64,000 nt of DNA from Actinoplanes sp. NBRC 103695 (lineage in GTDB: Bacteria; Actinomycetota; Actinomycetes; Mycobacteriales; Micromonosporaceae): contig NZ_BSTL01000016.1 of the NCBI RefSeq assembly GCF_030269485.1, positions 62,001 through 126,000 on the forward strand, read 5' to 3'. Position numbers and translations under genes: made by a program. This document shows, piece by piece, positions 41,903 to 50,343 of this stretch. The notes beneath the pieces are model-generated. The model saw nothing but the letters and a program-made list of their open reading frames with translations. It did no database searches and was not told the origin of the DNA. Positions within the stretch are counted from its first letter, which is position 1. Every line of letters starts with the position of its first letter.

Positions 41903-44693
41903 TCAGCGCGGGCCCGTGCTGGATCCGCTCGGTGATGCGGCGGGCCAGCGCGGGGTCGGCGCGGTCGATGTCGCTCAGCGCCTCGCGCCACAGGCGGCGG
42001 GCGTGTTCCGGCTGGCCGTCCGCCCACAGCGCGTCGCCGATCAACGTCAGGGTCTCCGCGGCGTTCATCGGCGACTCGGCCAGGCGGAACGCCGCCACAC
42101 CCTGGTAGAGGCTGGCCAGCCGGCGGTCGTCGTCGTGCAGGCGGCCGTACGCCTCGCCGGACCAGGCCAGCGCGGTGCCGACGCCGTGCAGGTCGTTCGC
42201 GCTCTCGTAGAGCAGGCCCGCCTCGCCGAACATGGCCAGCGCCTCGACCGGGGAACCGTCGGTCAGCGTCGACTTCGCGATCACCATCAGCGCGCCGCCC
42301 TGCCCGCGCCGGTGGCCGGTGCTGCGGAACAGCTCCAGCGCCCGCCGCCCGTGCCGGATCGCGTCCGCGTACCGTTCCTGGTCGAAGCGGATCTCGGCGA
42401 TGTTGTTCTCCACGTGCGCCTGCTCGTCGCACCGGCCGAGCCGTTCGAAACCGGCCCCCGCCAGCTCCAGATGTTCCAGCCCGGTGGTGAAGTCCGAGCG
42501 GAAGTAGCAGACCCCGGCGAGGCTGCGCCGCATCAGCGCCTGCCCGAGCGGGTCGTCGCCGGCCGCCGCCAGCCCGGCTTCGGCGGCCGCCGCCCACGCG
42601 TCGATCTGGCCGGTGTACTGCAGGAACGTCTGCACGGTCAGGGCCGTCTCCCAGGCCGGCTGACCGGCACCGGCGGCCTGCGCGGTGTCCACGGTGGCCA
42701 GTACGTTGTGCTGCTCGGCCAGGAACCAGCTCATCGCCTCGTGCTGGTCGGCGAAGATCCCGGGGGTCACCCCGGCCGGTGGGGGTCCCGGTGGGGGAGC
42801 GGGCACCTGCGGGTGCAGAGCCAGATGACCCGCGTACGCCGTGTGGTGGAAGTAGGCGAGCAGGCGGTGCTCGGCCGTCCGCCGCGCGTCGGGTCCGTCG
42901 TGTTCCTCGCCGAGCTCCGTCGCGTACCCCCGGAGAAGGTCGTGCATCCGCCAGCGGTCGCCGATCGACTGGACGAGCAGATGCGACCGCAGCTCGGACA
43001 GGAGCCCGGCGGCGGCGTGCGGGGCCAGCCCGGCGAGCGCGGCGGTGGCCGGAGTGCCGAACTCGACGTCCGGGTGCAGCGGGAGCAGGCGGAACAGGCG
43101 GGCGGCCCGGTCCGACAGCGCGTGGTACGACCAGGAGAAGATCGCGTTCAGGTCGAGGACCGCGTCGCCGAAGCCGTCCAACCGTCCGGATGCGGCCTCC
43201 AGCGCGTCGGCGATCGGGCCCAGCCGCAGCTCGGGGTGGATCGCCGAGCGGGTGGCGACCAGGGCCAGGGCCAGCGGCAGCCGCCCGCACCGCTCGATGA
43301 TCTTGTCGATGGCCTGCGGCTCGGCGGCCGTCCGGTCCTCGCCCAGCCGCTGGGCCAGCAACTCGCGCGCCTCGCCCGCGGGCAGCGGCTCCAGCGACAG
43401 GGCGTGTGCGCCGGCCGTGGCCAGCATCCCGGTGATCGAACGCCGGCTCGTGGTGATCACCAGGCTCTCGCCGGTGCCGGGCAGCAGGTGCCGGACCTGC
43501 TCCCAGTCCCGGCAGTTGTCCAGCAGGATCAGCACCTTACGGTCGGCCAGGATGCTGCGCAGCAGACCCGCCTGCGCGTGCAGCTCGGCGGGGATCGCCG
43601 CCGGCGCCACGCCCAGCGACCACAGAAAGCCGCGCAGCGCCTCGCCCGGCGACATCACGTTCTCCTCGGCGGCGAACCCTCGCAGGTCGGCGTAGAGGCA
43701 GCCGTCCGGATAACAAGGGGCAAGATCATGAGCCAGGTGTACGGCCATGGTCGTCTTGCCGACCCCCGGCATGCCGTCGATGACCAGCGCACGGGTCGGC
43801 CGGCCGGCCCGGCGGTCGTCGGCGAGCAGCCGCATCGCCCGGTTCAGGTCGTCGCGGCGGCCGACGAAGTGCGGATGATCCGGCGGGAGCTGCGACGGCA
43901 CCGGGGTGTTCCGCGGGCCCGCCGGCTTCGGGGGCACGTCCTGGCTGAGCAGCCGGGCGTACGCCTCGCGCAGCTCCGGACCGGGCTGGATGCCGAGCTC
44001 GTCGGCCAGCCGCCGGCGCACGTCGGCGTACCGGCTCAGCGCCTCGGCCTGGCGTCCCGTGGCGGCGAGCACCAGCAGCAGGCGGGCCTGGAGCGCCTCG
44101 TCGAGCGGCTCCATCGTGGCGCAGCAGCGTACGGCCTCCTCGATCGCACCGGCCCGGCCGCACCGCAACGCGGCGTCCGCGGCATCGCGCACCACGGCGA
44201 AGCCCTCACCGTCGATCGCGGTGAAGTCCGGATGGACCGGGCCACCGGCCCGCAGCTCGGCGGCGCAGCGGTCCTGCCACAGACCCAGAGCCTGCCGGAA
44301 CAGGTCCACGGCATCCGGGTCGGAGGCGTCCCGGGCCCGCGCCGCCAACCGCCGGAAAAGCACCAGGTCCAGGCCGTCGTCGTCCAGCCGGATGCGGTAC
44401 TCGGCGCCGTCGCGCAGCAGGTAGGAGCCGGTCGCGCGGGTCGGCAGGCCGGGTTCGAGGATGCGGCGGAGGGCGCCGACGTGGCGGTGCACCACGTTCA
44501 TCGCGCTGGCCGGCGGATCGGCCGGCCACAGCAGGTCGACCAGCTCGGTCAGGCTCGCCCCCGCGCCGGACGCGGCCCGCGCCACCAGGAGGGCGAGGAT
44601 CAGCCGGGGCTGGCGGGCGGCACCCAGCCCCAGCTCGGTCTCGCCACGCCACGCCCGGATCGGGCCCAGGATGGAGAACCGCACGTCGCGCAC
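41889..44693 (-). CDS. AfsR/SARP-family regulator: winged helix, BTAD, NB-ARC, TPR
   Basis: 934 residues. Winged helix (ASAMNVVHRHVGALRRILEP) and BTAD (QAEALSRYADVRRRLADELG) occupy the first ~250. NB-ARC follows: HFVGRRDDLNRAM, P-loop DGMPGVGKTT near 311, VLILLDNCRDW as Walker B. TPR repeats from ~680 (LEHLELAGAGFERLGRCDEQA). The same length as the regulator at 12616 but clearly different in sequence. Start GTG 44693, no upstream ATG in frame. Target unknown; the divergent side holds no gene of note and the upstream neighbour is a MarR regulator. Confidence 0.9.
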   Translation of the reverse strand: MRDVRFSILGPIRAWRGETELGLGAARQPRLILALLVARAASGAGASLTELVDLLWPADPPASAMNVVHRHVGALRRILEPGLPTRATGSYLLRDGAEYRIRLDDDGLDLVLFRRLAARARDASDPDAVDLFRQALGLWQDRCAAELRAGGPVHPDFTAIDGEGFAVVRDAADAALRCGRAGAIEEAVRCCATMEPLDEALQARLLLVLAATGRQAEALSRYADVRRRLADELGIQPGPELREAYARLLSQDVPPKPAGPRNTPVPSQLPPDHPHFVGRRDDLNRAMRLLADDRRAGRPTRALVIDGMPGVGKTTMAVHLAHDLAPCYPDGCLYADLRGFAAEENVMSPGEALRGFLWSLGVAPAAIPAELHAQAGLLRSILADRKVLILLDNCRDWEQVRHLLPGTGESLVITTSRRSITGMLATAGAHALSLEPLPAGEARELLAQRLGEDRTAAEPQAIDKIIERCGRLPLALALVATRSAIHPELRLGPIADALEAASGRLDGFGDAVLDLNAIFSWSYHALSDRAARLFRLLPLHPDVEFGTPATAALAGLAPHAAAGLLSELRSHLLVQSIGDRWRMHDLLRGYATELGEEHDGPDARRTAEHRLLAYFHHTAYAGHLALHPQVPAPPPGPPPAGVTPGIFADQHEAMSWFLAEQHNVLATVDTAQAAGAGQPAWETALTVQTFLQYTGQIDAWAAAAEAGLAAAGDDPLGQALMRRSLAGVCYFRSDFTTGLEHLELAGAGFERLGRCDEQAHVENNIAEIRFDQERYADAIRHGRRALELFRSTGHRRGQGGALMVIAKSTLTDGSPVEALAMFGEAGLLYESANDLHGVGTALAWSGEAYGRLHDDDRRLASLYQGVAAFRLAESPMNAAETLTLIGDALWADGQPEHARRLWREALSDIDRADPALARRITERIQHGPALISAG

Positions 44694-44790
44694 CGATGCA
44701 TCGTATGCGGATCATCGATGGAGATCAGCTGTCCGGTAGCTGACCATGCACGGATGGACAACGAGCAGGTTTCGTTGCCTCCGGGATGTA

Positions 44791-45261
44791 TCAGCGAGAG
44801 GGTTCCGACGCCTCCGCGAGGCGCGCCATCAGGCCGGCGAAGGCGGCCGGGGTGAGCGCGGCGTCCGCCATCGGGGCCAGCAGGCGGCTACGGACGGTCG
44901 CGGTCAGGCGGGACTGCACCGTCGTGACGCGCCGCCGGCCACGCTCGGTGAGCACCACCTCGTAGACGCGCAGGTCACCCTCGTACGCGACACGCTCCAC
45001 CGAACCGGTGGCCTCCAGACGGTCCACCACCCGGCTCAACCGGCTGCGCGCGATGCCCGCCGCCTCGGCCAGGTGCGCCATCCGCATCCGCTCGTCCGGC
45101 GCGTCGGCGAGCACCAGCAGGGCCGCGTACATGGAAAGGGTCAGACCCGACGCGAACCGCAGGTCGCGCTCCACCGCCGTGGGTATCAGCAGCAGCGCGC
45201 GAACCGTCGCCCGCCAGAGCTGCTCCTCGCCCACATCGAGTTGATCCGCCGTAGGGATCAT
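44791..45261 (-). CDS. MarR-family transcriptional regulator
   Basis: 156 residues. The winged helix-turn-helix is clear (RMAHLAEAAGIARSRLSRVVDRLEATG, then YEVVLTERGRRRVTTVQ). GAGGAG lies 6 bases before ATG 45261. MarR proteins bind palindromes next to their own genes; a perfect 12-bp palindrome lies 77 bases upstream (45338-45349). Divergent from the toxin-like gene at 45566. Confidence 0.88.
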   Translation of the reverse strand: MIPTADQLDVGEEQLWRATVRALLLIPTAVERDLRFASGLTLSMYAALLVLADAPDERMRMAHLAEAAGIARSRLSRVVDRLEATGSVERVAYEGDLRVYEVVLTERGRRRVTTVQSRLTATVRSRLLAPMADAALTPAAFAGLMARLAEASEPSR

Positions 45262-45337
45262 GGCCTGCTCCTCGTCCGGTGCCCGATACGGAGAGGCCGC
45301 GCCGAGTCCCCAATGTCTCGGCGCGGCCGCGGAAAGC

Positions 45338-45349
45338 GATGACGTCATC
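45338..45349. promoter_or_regulatory. Perfect 12-bp palindrome GATGACGTCATC
   Basis: Sits between marR and the WXG-type gene. It is nested in a wider inverted pair AGCGAT (45335-45340) and ATCGCT (45354-45359). A good candidate MarR operator. Confidence 0.5.
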
Positions 45350-45414
45350 ACATATCGCTGTACTCCGCTGGAGCGGCGGCGTCGTGGCCCCCCATCGGCA
45401 ACCGCGCGACTCCA

Positions 45415-45453
45415 CCGGTTCAAACGGACGCGAGGCCGCCCGGTTCAAACGGA
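45415..45453 (+). repeat. 14-bp direct repeat CCGGTTCAAACGGA, two copies
   Basis: Copies at 45415-45428 and 45440-45453, 25 bases start to start. They lie ~110-150 bases before the toxin-like gene and may bind an activator as a direct repeat. Confidence 0.6.
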
Positions 45454-45565
45454 TCGAAAGAATCTCTCCGCCTCGGCGATCCTGGGCGCCTGGCCCGTCA
45501 TCCCCTGGAGGTGGTCCCCGGCATAGTCTGGCCTCCGGTACATCGGCGGCGGCGAATGGGTGCGG

Positions 45566-46831
45566 ATGAGCGCGGCGGACAACCCGCTGGTGGCGACGCC
45601 GGCCGAGGACGGGCCGGCGCCGTGGGCGGGCATCTGGATCGCCGAGGACATCGAGCAGATCGTTCTCGCCGTGCGGAACGGATCCTGGATCGACGGCACG
45701 CTGGGCGTGGTGGGCGCCGGGCTGGACGGGCTCGCGCTGGTGTCCGACCCGGCCGGGGCGCTCCTCCAGTACGGCATCGCCTGGCTGATCGAGCATGTGC
45801 GGCCGCTGTCCGAGGCGCTGGACTGGCTCGCGGGCGACCCCGCGCAGATCGCGGCCCACGCGCAGACCTGGCGCAACGTCGCCGCGAGCGTCCGCGACGA
45901 GGCCGAGGAGCTGCTGCGCTCGGTGCGGTGGGACGTCGAGGAGTGGACGGGCGCCGCGGGCGACGCCTACCGCGCCCACGCGGACTTCGGGGCCCGCCGG
46001 CTACAGACCCTCGGAACGGCGGCCGACGGCATGGCCCTGATGACCGAGGGCGCGGGCGTGCTGATCGGCACGGTGCGGATCATGGTCCGGGACGCCGTCG
46101 CGACCGTGGTGTCCCGGCTGATCGTCTACGCCGGCGAGCTCCTGGCGTCGTTGGGCGCCGCCACGCCGCTCGTGGTCGAGCAGGTCGCCACGCTGTGCGC
46201 CTCGTGGGGCGCGAAGATCGCGCGCTGGCTGAGGGGCCTCATCGCCAGCCTCCGCAAGCTGGCCGAGGCCATGCGCGGCCTCGGCAAGGGCGTCGACGAC
46301 CTCAACCGGATGGACTCCGAGCCAAGCGGTGGAGGTCCAGGCTCCGGCGGTTCTCCCGGTTCTTCCGGCGGTGGTCCGGTGAGCCGTCCCCCGTGGACGG
46401 CGCGGGACGACATCGCGGGTCCGGCCCGGGGCAAGGATCTCCTGCCGCCGCATCCTCGCCACACCCTGTCAGGTGTGCGCAGTGGGGAGGTCGGCAAGGT
46501 CAACAGCGTGATTCTGAGAGGCAACGAGGCCGCGGTGCGAGGCGATATCGAACAGATCGCGGCGGGCAACGCGGCGTGGCTCGGCGATCAGGGCCGATAT
46601 GAGATCAACGGCCGGACCTACGGCATAGAGTCGGCCGGACGGGTGTACCCGGACGCGGGACCTGGCATCGCGAGACTGGATCGGAACGAGTACGCGGCCT
46701 TGAAGGAGATAGCGATACATCACGGTGATGTGGGCGCTGTCCGGGCGTTCCGCCAGAATCCCCGTTTCCTCGAGAATCCTGAGGTCATCGCGAAGGCGAA
46801 AGCGATCTATGACGGGACGTGGGCCGGATGA
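45566..46831 (+). CDS. WXG-type polymorphic toxin candidate
   Basis: About 421 residues. The first ~240 form long helices with a WXG motif (VEEWTGAAGDAYRAHADF near 132), as in ESX/type VII substrates. A Gly/Ser/Pro linker (SGGGPGSGGSPGSSGGGP) near 255-275 separates a C-terminal ~130-residue domain that looks separate: NAAWLGDQGRYEINGRTYG, then AGPGIARLDRNEYAALKEI. This is a typical delivery-plus-toxin layout. No nuclease motif could be named. GTG 45560 or ATG 45566 may start it. The next gene overlaps its stop (ATGA), as expected for an immunity gene. Confidence 0.65.
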   Translation: MSAADNPLVATPAEDGPAPWAGIWIAEDIEQIVLAVRNGSWIDGTLGVVGAGLDGLALVSDPAGALLQYGIAWLIEHVRPLSEALDWLAGDPAQIAAHAQTWRNVAASVRDEAEELLRSVRWDVEEWTGAAGDAYRAHADFGARRLQTLGTAADGMALMTEGAGVLIGTVRIMVRDAVATVVSRLIVYAGELLASLGAATPLVVEQVATLCASWGAKIARWLRGLIASLRKLAEAMRGLGKGVDDLNRMDSEPSGGGPGSGGSPGSSGGGPVSRPPWTARDDIAGPARGKDLLPPHPRHTLSGVRSGEVGKVNSVILRGNEAAVRGDIEQIAAGNAAWLGDQGRYEINGRTYGIESAGRVYPDAGPGIARLDRNEYAALKEIAIHHGDVGAVRAFRQNPRFLENPEVIAKAKAIYDGTWAG

Positions 46832-47724
46832 CGATGACCTATGACTTCCTGCTCGTCGGCCCCCTCGCACCGGAGCGGCTCAGAACGACGCTGGCTGAGG
46901 TGGCGGGCGTCGGCCTCGAGGACGTGGAGGTTTCGCCGCCGGACACGGACGGGCGGAACTGGAACGCCGCCGTGCTGTGCGGCTACGAGCCGGTGTTCGG
47001 CGACGTGTCATATGCGCTCGACATCTATCTGGCGGACCGGATCGGACGGCCCGAACCGGGCGAGGACGAGATGGCACGCGCGGTGGCGGTGGGGGTGGGC
47101 GCCGGGGTCCTGTATTCGGCGCAGCCGTATCCGCCCAGCGCGCATTGGCTTGTCACGCCGGACGGGGTGCGGACTCGGGCGCGCGTGTTCGACGTGGATC
47201 CCGAGGACTGGCCCGCCCTCGGCATCGGGCCGGACGGCGCCATCGCGATGACGGTCGACGCCGTGGAGCGGCCGGTCACGCTGCTGCCCAGGGTGCGGGT
47301 CGCGGCTCTGCCCGAGGTGATCCGGGAGCATCGGATGGCCACGCCGGTGGTGGAGGGACTGCGGGATTGGCTCGGCTCAGAGGCGTTGATCCCGGAGACC
47401 GGCAGCGTGCTGTGGAAGGCGCTCGACCGGCTGGCGGTCTGGGAGGCGTTCACGGTTCGGATGAACTCGGGGTGGCCGCCGGACGGGTGGTATCCGGTGG
47501 AATATCTGCGGGAGGACCTGGCCAACCGGGACGCGCTGGCGGGCGCCGCGGCGGAGGTTCCGGGTGAGGTGGCCGGGCGGTTCGGGGCGGCGCTCGAACG
47601 GGTGGACGCCGCGTTCCGGGACGGGACGCGGGAGGACCCGGACGCGCCGGCCGACGCCGTCTGGTGGCGGCGGCGGGTGGTGGGGCTAGGGCAGGGGCCT
47701 CAGGGGGCGGAAGAAGGCGCGTAG
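46828..47724 (+). CDS. Putative immunity protein for the WXG-type toxin
   Basis: 298 residues, family not recognised. It is acidic and soluble, without signal or membrane helix, with a TrpTrp-rich end (AVWWRRRVVGLGQG). ATG 46828 overlaps the toxin stop (ATGA). Position, size and acidity fit an immunity protein, but that is inference. Its 3' end overlaps the convergent epoxide-hydrolase-like gene by 39 bases. Confidence 0.5.
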   Translation: MTMTYDFLLVGPLAPERLRTTLAEVAGVGLEDVEVSPPDTDGRNWNAAVLCGYEPVFGDVSYALDIYLADRIGRPEPGEDEMARAVAVGVGAGVLYSAQPYPPSAHWLVTPDGVRTRARVFDVDPEDWPALGIGPDGAIAMTVDAVERPVTLLPRVRVAALPEVIREHRMATPVVEGLRDWLGSEALIPETGSVLWKALDRLAVWEAFTVRMNSGWPPDGWYPVEYLREDLANRDALAGAAAEVPGEVAGRFGAALERVDAAFRDGTREDPDAPADAVWWRRRVVGLGQGPQGAEEGA

Positions 47725-48678
47725 GTCCTCGGCCAGGAGTTCGGGCTCCTCGAAGGGCATGAAGTGGCCGCCCCTCTTGGGCTCGCGCCGGAGGCGGATG
47801 TCCGGGTAGAGGTGGCGGCGGGGCGGGGCGGCCGTGGTGCTGAGCGTGAAGGCCGCGGGGACGGTGCAGATCGGCAAGGGTGGGTCGGCCGCGGCGTGGT
47901 GGTCGACGCCGAGCGCGGTGCCGATGGACGACGTCGTCCAGTACAGGGTCGTCAGGGTCAGGAGCTCGTCCTTGGTCCAGCGGGTCTCCAGCTCGCCGTC
48001 GCAGTCGGTCCGGGTGCGCAGCTCGTCGAGGAGCCAGGCGGCCAGGCCGGCGGGGGAGTCGATCAGCGCCGCGGCCACGGTGTCGGGGCGGGACGGGGCA
48101 CGCGGGGACGGGGACGTCAGGTGGACGCCGGCTACGCGGCGGGGGTGGCGGGCGGCCAGCCAGTGGGAGATCTCGGTGCCGTAGGTGCCGAACGTGAGGT
48201 GGCCGAGGCCGGTCATCAGGTCGGCCATCCGGTCGGCCAGCCAGGGTGTGTCCGGCCGGACGCCGTGGGGGAGCGGGCTGAAGACGCTGCCGGGGACGGA
48301 CGGGATGATCACGTCGAAGGCGTCCGCGGGATCGGGTGGGTCGGTGAGCAGCGGGAGGATCTTCGTCATCTCGGCGAACGAGCTGAGGTGGCCGTGGATC
48401 ATCAGCAGCGGGAACGGGGCGGGGCCGTTGCCACGGGCGTGCACCACGTGCAGGTCGTCGGCCATGAACTGGGGTAACCGGTTGAGGCGGTGTTCGACGG
48501 CACGCCAGTCGAAGCGGTGGCGCCAGTAGGTGAGCAGCTCGCTGAGGTAGAACGGGTCGGTGCCGGCTCGCCACGCGACCGGGTCGGACGGGCGGGCGAA
48601 ACGGCTTCGGGCCAGGCGTAACGCCAGGTCGTCGAGGACGGTTTCGTCCACCCGTACGCGGAAGGGCTTGATCTCCAC
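47686..48678 (-). CDS. Epoxide-hydrolase-like alpha/beta hydrolase lacking the usual nucleophile
   Basis: 330 residues. The EHN N-terminal domain (FRVRVDETVLDDLALRLARS, then WRHRFDWRAVEHRLNRLPQF) marks the microsomal/juvenile-hormone epoxide hydrolase family. The oxyanion motif HGWPGS is HGHLSS, and where GGDWG with the catalytic Asp is expected the sequence is FGTYGTE, so the Asp is missing. The last His is kept (GGHFMPFEEPELL). It may be inactive or act on another substrate. Short 31-base gap to the divergent lhgO. Confidence 0.72.
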   Translation of the reverse strand: MEIKPFRVRVDETVLDDLALRLARSRFARPSDPVAWRAGTDPFYLSELLTYWRHRFDWRAVEHRLNRLPQFMADDLHVVHARGNGPAPFPLLMIHGHLSSFAEMTKILPLLTDPPDPADAFDVIIPSVPGSVFSPLPHGVRPDTPWLADRMADLMTGLGHLTFGTYGTEISHWLAARHPRRVAGVHLTSPSPRAPSRPDTVAAALIDSPAGLAAWLLDELRTRTDCDGELETRWTKDELLTLTTLYWTTSSIGTALGVDHHAAADPPLPICTVPAAFTLSTTAAPPRRHLYPDIRLRREPKRGGHFMPFEEPELLAEDLRAFFRPLRPLP

Positions 48679-48709
48679 GGTCTAGTTCTGTCACAAACGG
48701 AGGGCGCCT

Positions 48710-49861
48710 GTGGACGTGATCAGGAACGTCGGCATCGTGGGCGCGGGCATCGTCGGGCTCGCGATCGGCCGGGAGATCGCCCGCCGCCGCCCCGGGACGC
48801 GGATCGTGGTGTTCGAGAAGGAGGACCGGGTCGCCGCCCACCAGACCGGCCACAACTCCGGGGTGGTGCACGCCGGCATCTACTACCGGCCGGGCAGCCT
48901 CAAGGCGCGGCTGTGCGTCGAGGGCGGCGCGATGCTGCGGGAGTACTGCGCCGAGCGCGGCATCCCGCTGATCCCGGTCGGCAAGCTGGTCGTCGCGGTC
49001 ACACCCGAGGACGAGGTACGGCTGGACGCGCTGGCCTCGCGGGCCGCCGCGGTGCCGGGGCTGCGCCGCATCGGGCCCGCCGGGATCCGGGCGATCGAGC
49101 CGTACGCGGCCGGCCGGGCCGCCCTGCACTCGCCGCACACCGCGATCACCGACTTCCCGGCGATCGCCCGGGCCTTCGCCGAGGACATCGTGGCCGCCGG
49201 GGGAGAGATCCGCCTCGGGCATGAGGTGCGCCGCCTGGACGAGCTCGGCTTCGACCGGCTGATCCTGTGCGCGGGGCTGCACAGTGACCGGGTGGCGGCG
49301 CTGGCCGGCGACGATCCGTCGCCTCGCATCGTCCCGTTCCGCGGCGAGTACCTGCGCGTCCTCCCGCCGAAGGCGCACCTGGTCCGCGGCCTGATCTATC
49401 CCGTGCCCGACCCGCGCTACCCGTTCCTGGGCGTGCACTTCACGCGCCGCGTCGACGACACGCTCGAGGTCGGGCCGAACGCGGTCCTGGCCGGCGCCCT
49501 GGAGGGCTACCGGTGGCGGGACGTCTCGCTCGGTGACCTGGCCCGGGTCGCGGGCTGGCCGGGCAGCTGGCGGATGGCGGCCCGGCACTGGCGGACGGGC
49601 GTTCGCGAGGTGCACGGCTCGCTCAGCAGACGGGTCTACATGGCGGCGGCCCGTCGTTACGTGCCGTCGATCGGCGCCTCGGACGTCGTGCGCGCCGGGT
49701 CCGGCGTACGCGCGCAGGCTCTGGACCGCGACGGCGGTCTGGTCGACGACTTCCGCATCCACCGCCTCGGCCCGGTGACCGCCGTCCGCAACGCGCCGTC
49801 ACCCGCCGCGACCTCCTGCATGGCCATCGCCGCGCACGTCGCAGACCTGATCCTTTCCTAG
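48710..49861 (+). CDS. lhgO: L-2-hydroxyglutarate oxidase (LhgO-type FAD enzyme)
   Basis: 383 residues. FAD-binding GAGIVGLAIGREIARR is at the start. The LhgO/DAO features follow: HQTGHNSGVVHAGIYYRPGSLKARLC, then GGEIRLGHEV and the substrate block PDPRYPFLGVHFTRRVDD, VEVGPNA. It oxidises L-2-hydroxyglutarate to 2-oxoglutarate. GTG 48710 has GGAGGG 5 bases upstream. Confidence 0.9.
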   Translation: MDVIRNVGIVGAGIVGLAIGREIARRRPGTRIVVFEKEDRVAAHQTGHNSGVVHAGIYYRPGSLKARLCVEGGAMLREYCAERGIPLIPVGKLVVAVTPEDEVRLDALASRAAAVPGLRRIGPAGIRAIEPYAAGRAALHSPHTAITDFPAIARAFAEDIVAAGGEIRLGHEVRRLDELGFDRLILCAGLHSDRVAALAGDDPSPRIVPFRGEYLRVLPPKAHLVRGLIYPVPDPRYPFLGVHFTRRVDDTLEVGPNAVLAGALEGYRWRDVSLGDLARVAGWPGSWRMAARHWRTGVREVHGSLSRRVYMAAARRYVPSIGASDVVRAGSGVRAQALDRDGGLVDDFRIHRLGPVTAVRNAPSPAATSCMAIAAHVADLILS

Positions 49862-49899
49862 AGAAGTGTTGACGCACTTGCGCCATCGCTCACGCGCCA

Positions 49900-49974
49900 T
49901 CAGAAGCAGCCCCGGATCTTGGTCTGGACGGCCCGCCACAGCCCGAAGTCGGAAGGCGGTTCGCCGATCGGCAC
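49900..49974 (-). CDS. Very short ORF coupled to the WXG100-like gene (24 residues)
   Basis: GTG 49974 follows the stop of the WXG100-like gene by one base and GGGGAGG in that gene's end can serve as ribosome site. The peptide is hydrophilic with one Trp and one Cys near the end (WRAVQTKIRGCF). It may be a truncated downstream gene or noise. Confidence 0.25.
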   Translation of the reverse strand: MPIGEPPSDFGLWRAVQTKIRGCF

Positions 49975-49975
49975 G

Positions 49976-50296
49976 TCAGCCTCCCCGCAGGTCGAAGCGC
50001 CCGGCCACGTCGGTGTTCGCGCCGCCGTAGACGCCGGCCGAGAACGTGCCGGCGTCGGACAGCTCGGTGAACCGCGGCGGCAGAGCGTCCGCGGCGGTCC
50101 GTACCTGCTCGCTGACAGGCCGGTACGCCGACCGGAAGGCGTCCGCGAGCCGCCCGGCGCCGAGCCGCCCGGCGCCGAGCGGGCCATCGCCGAGCGCGGC
50201 CTTCACCGCGTCCCAGTCCTCGGCGAGCTGGTCACCGGTCCGACCGACTCGCCGCGCGGCCTCCTCGAACCCGCCGGTCTCCATCGAAAGGTCCAT
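49976..50296 (-). CDS. Small WXG100/ESAT-6-like helical protein
   Basis: 106 residues, the size of WXG100 proteins. Two predicted helices (FEEAARRVGRTGDQLAEDWDAVKAAL and LADAFRSAYRPVSEQVRTAADALPPRF) flank a Gly-rich turn that carries the repeat LGAGR, LGAGR. The Trp is in EDWDAV, without a strict WXG. No ESX ATPase genes are in the window. ATG 50296; the same frame is open further upstream but lies within the MFS gene. Confidence 0.5.
   Translation of the reverse strand: MDLSMETGGFEEAARRVGRTGDQLAEDWDAVKAALGDGPLGAGRLGAGRLADAFRSAYRPVSEQVRTAADALPPRFTELSDAGTFSAGVYGGANTDVAGRFDLRGG
50147..50191. repeat. 15-bp tandem repeat in the WXG100-like gene
   Basis: Two perfect copies (50147-50161 and 50162-50176) of GAGCCGCCCGGCGCC and a worn third (50177-50191). 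In frame; encodes the LGAGR repeat at the turn between the helices. Confidence 0.8.
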
Positions 50297-50343
50297 CTGC
50301 TCACCCTGCCGGGGCGAGCGGCGGGCAGGCCGGGGTTTGACCG

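Noticed and set aside
41916..44855. A ~980-codon plus-strand frame opposite the third AfsR-like gene
   Set aside because: No recognisable protein pattern; it mirrors the codon bias of the minus-strand gene.
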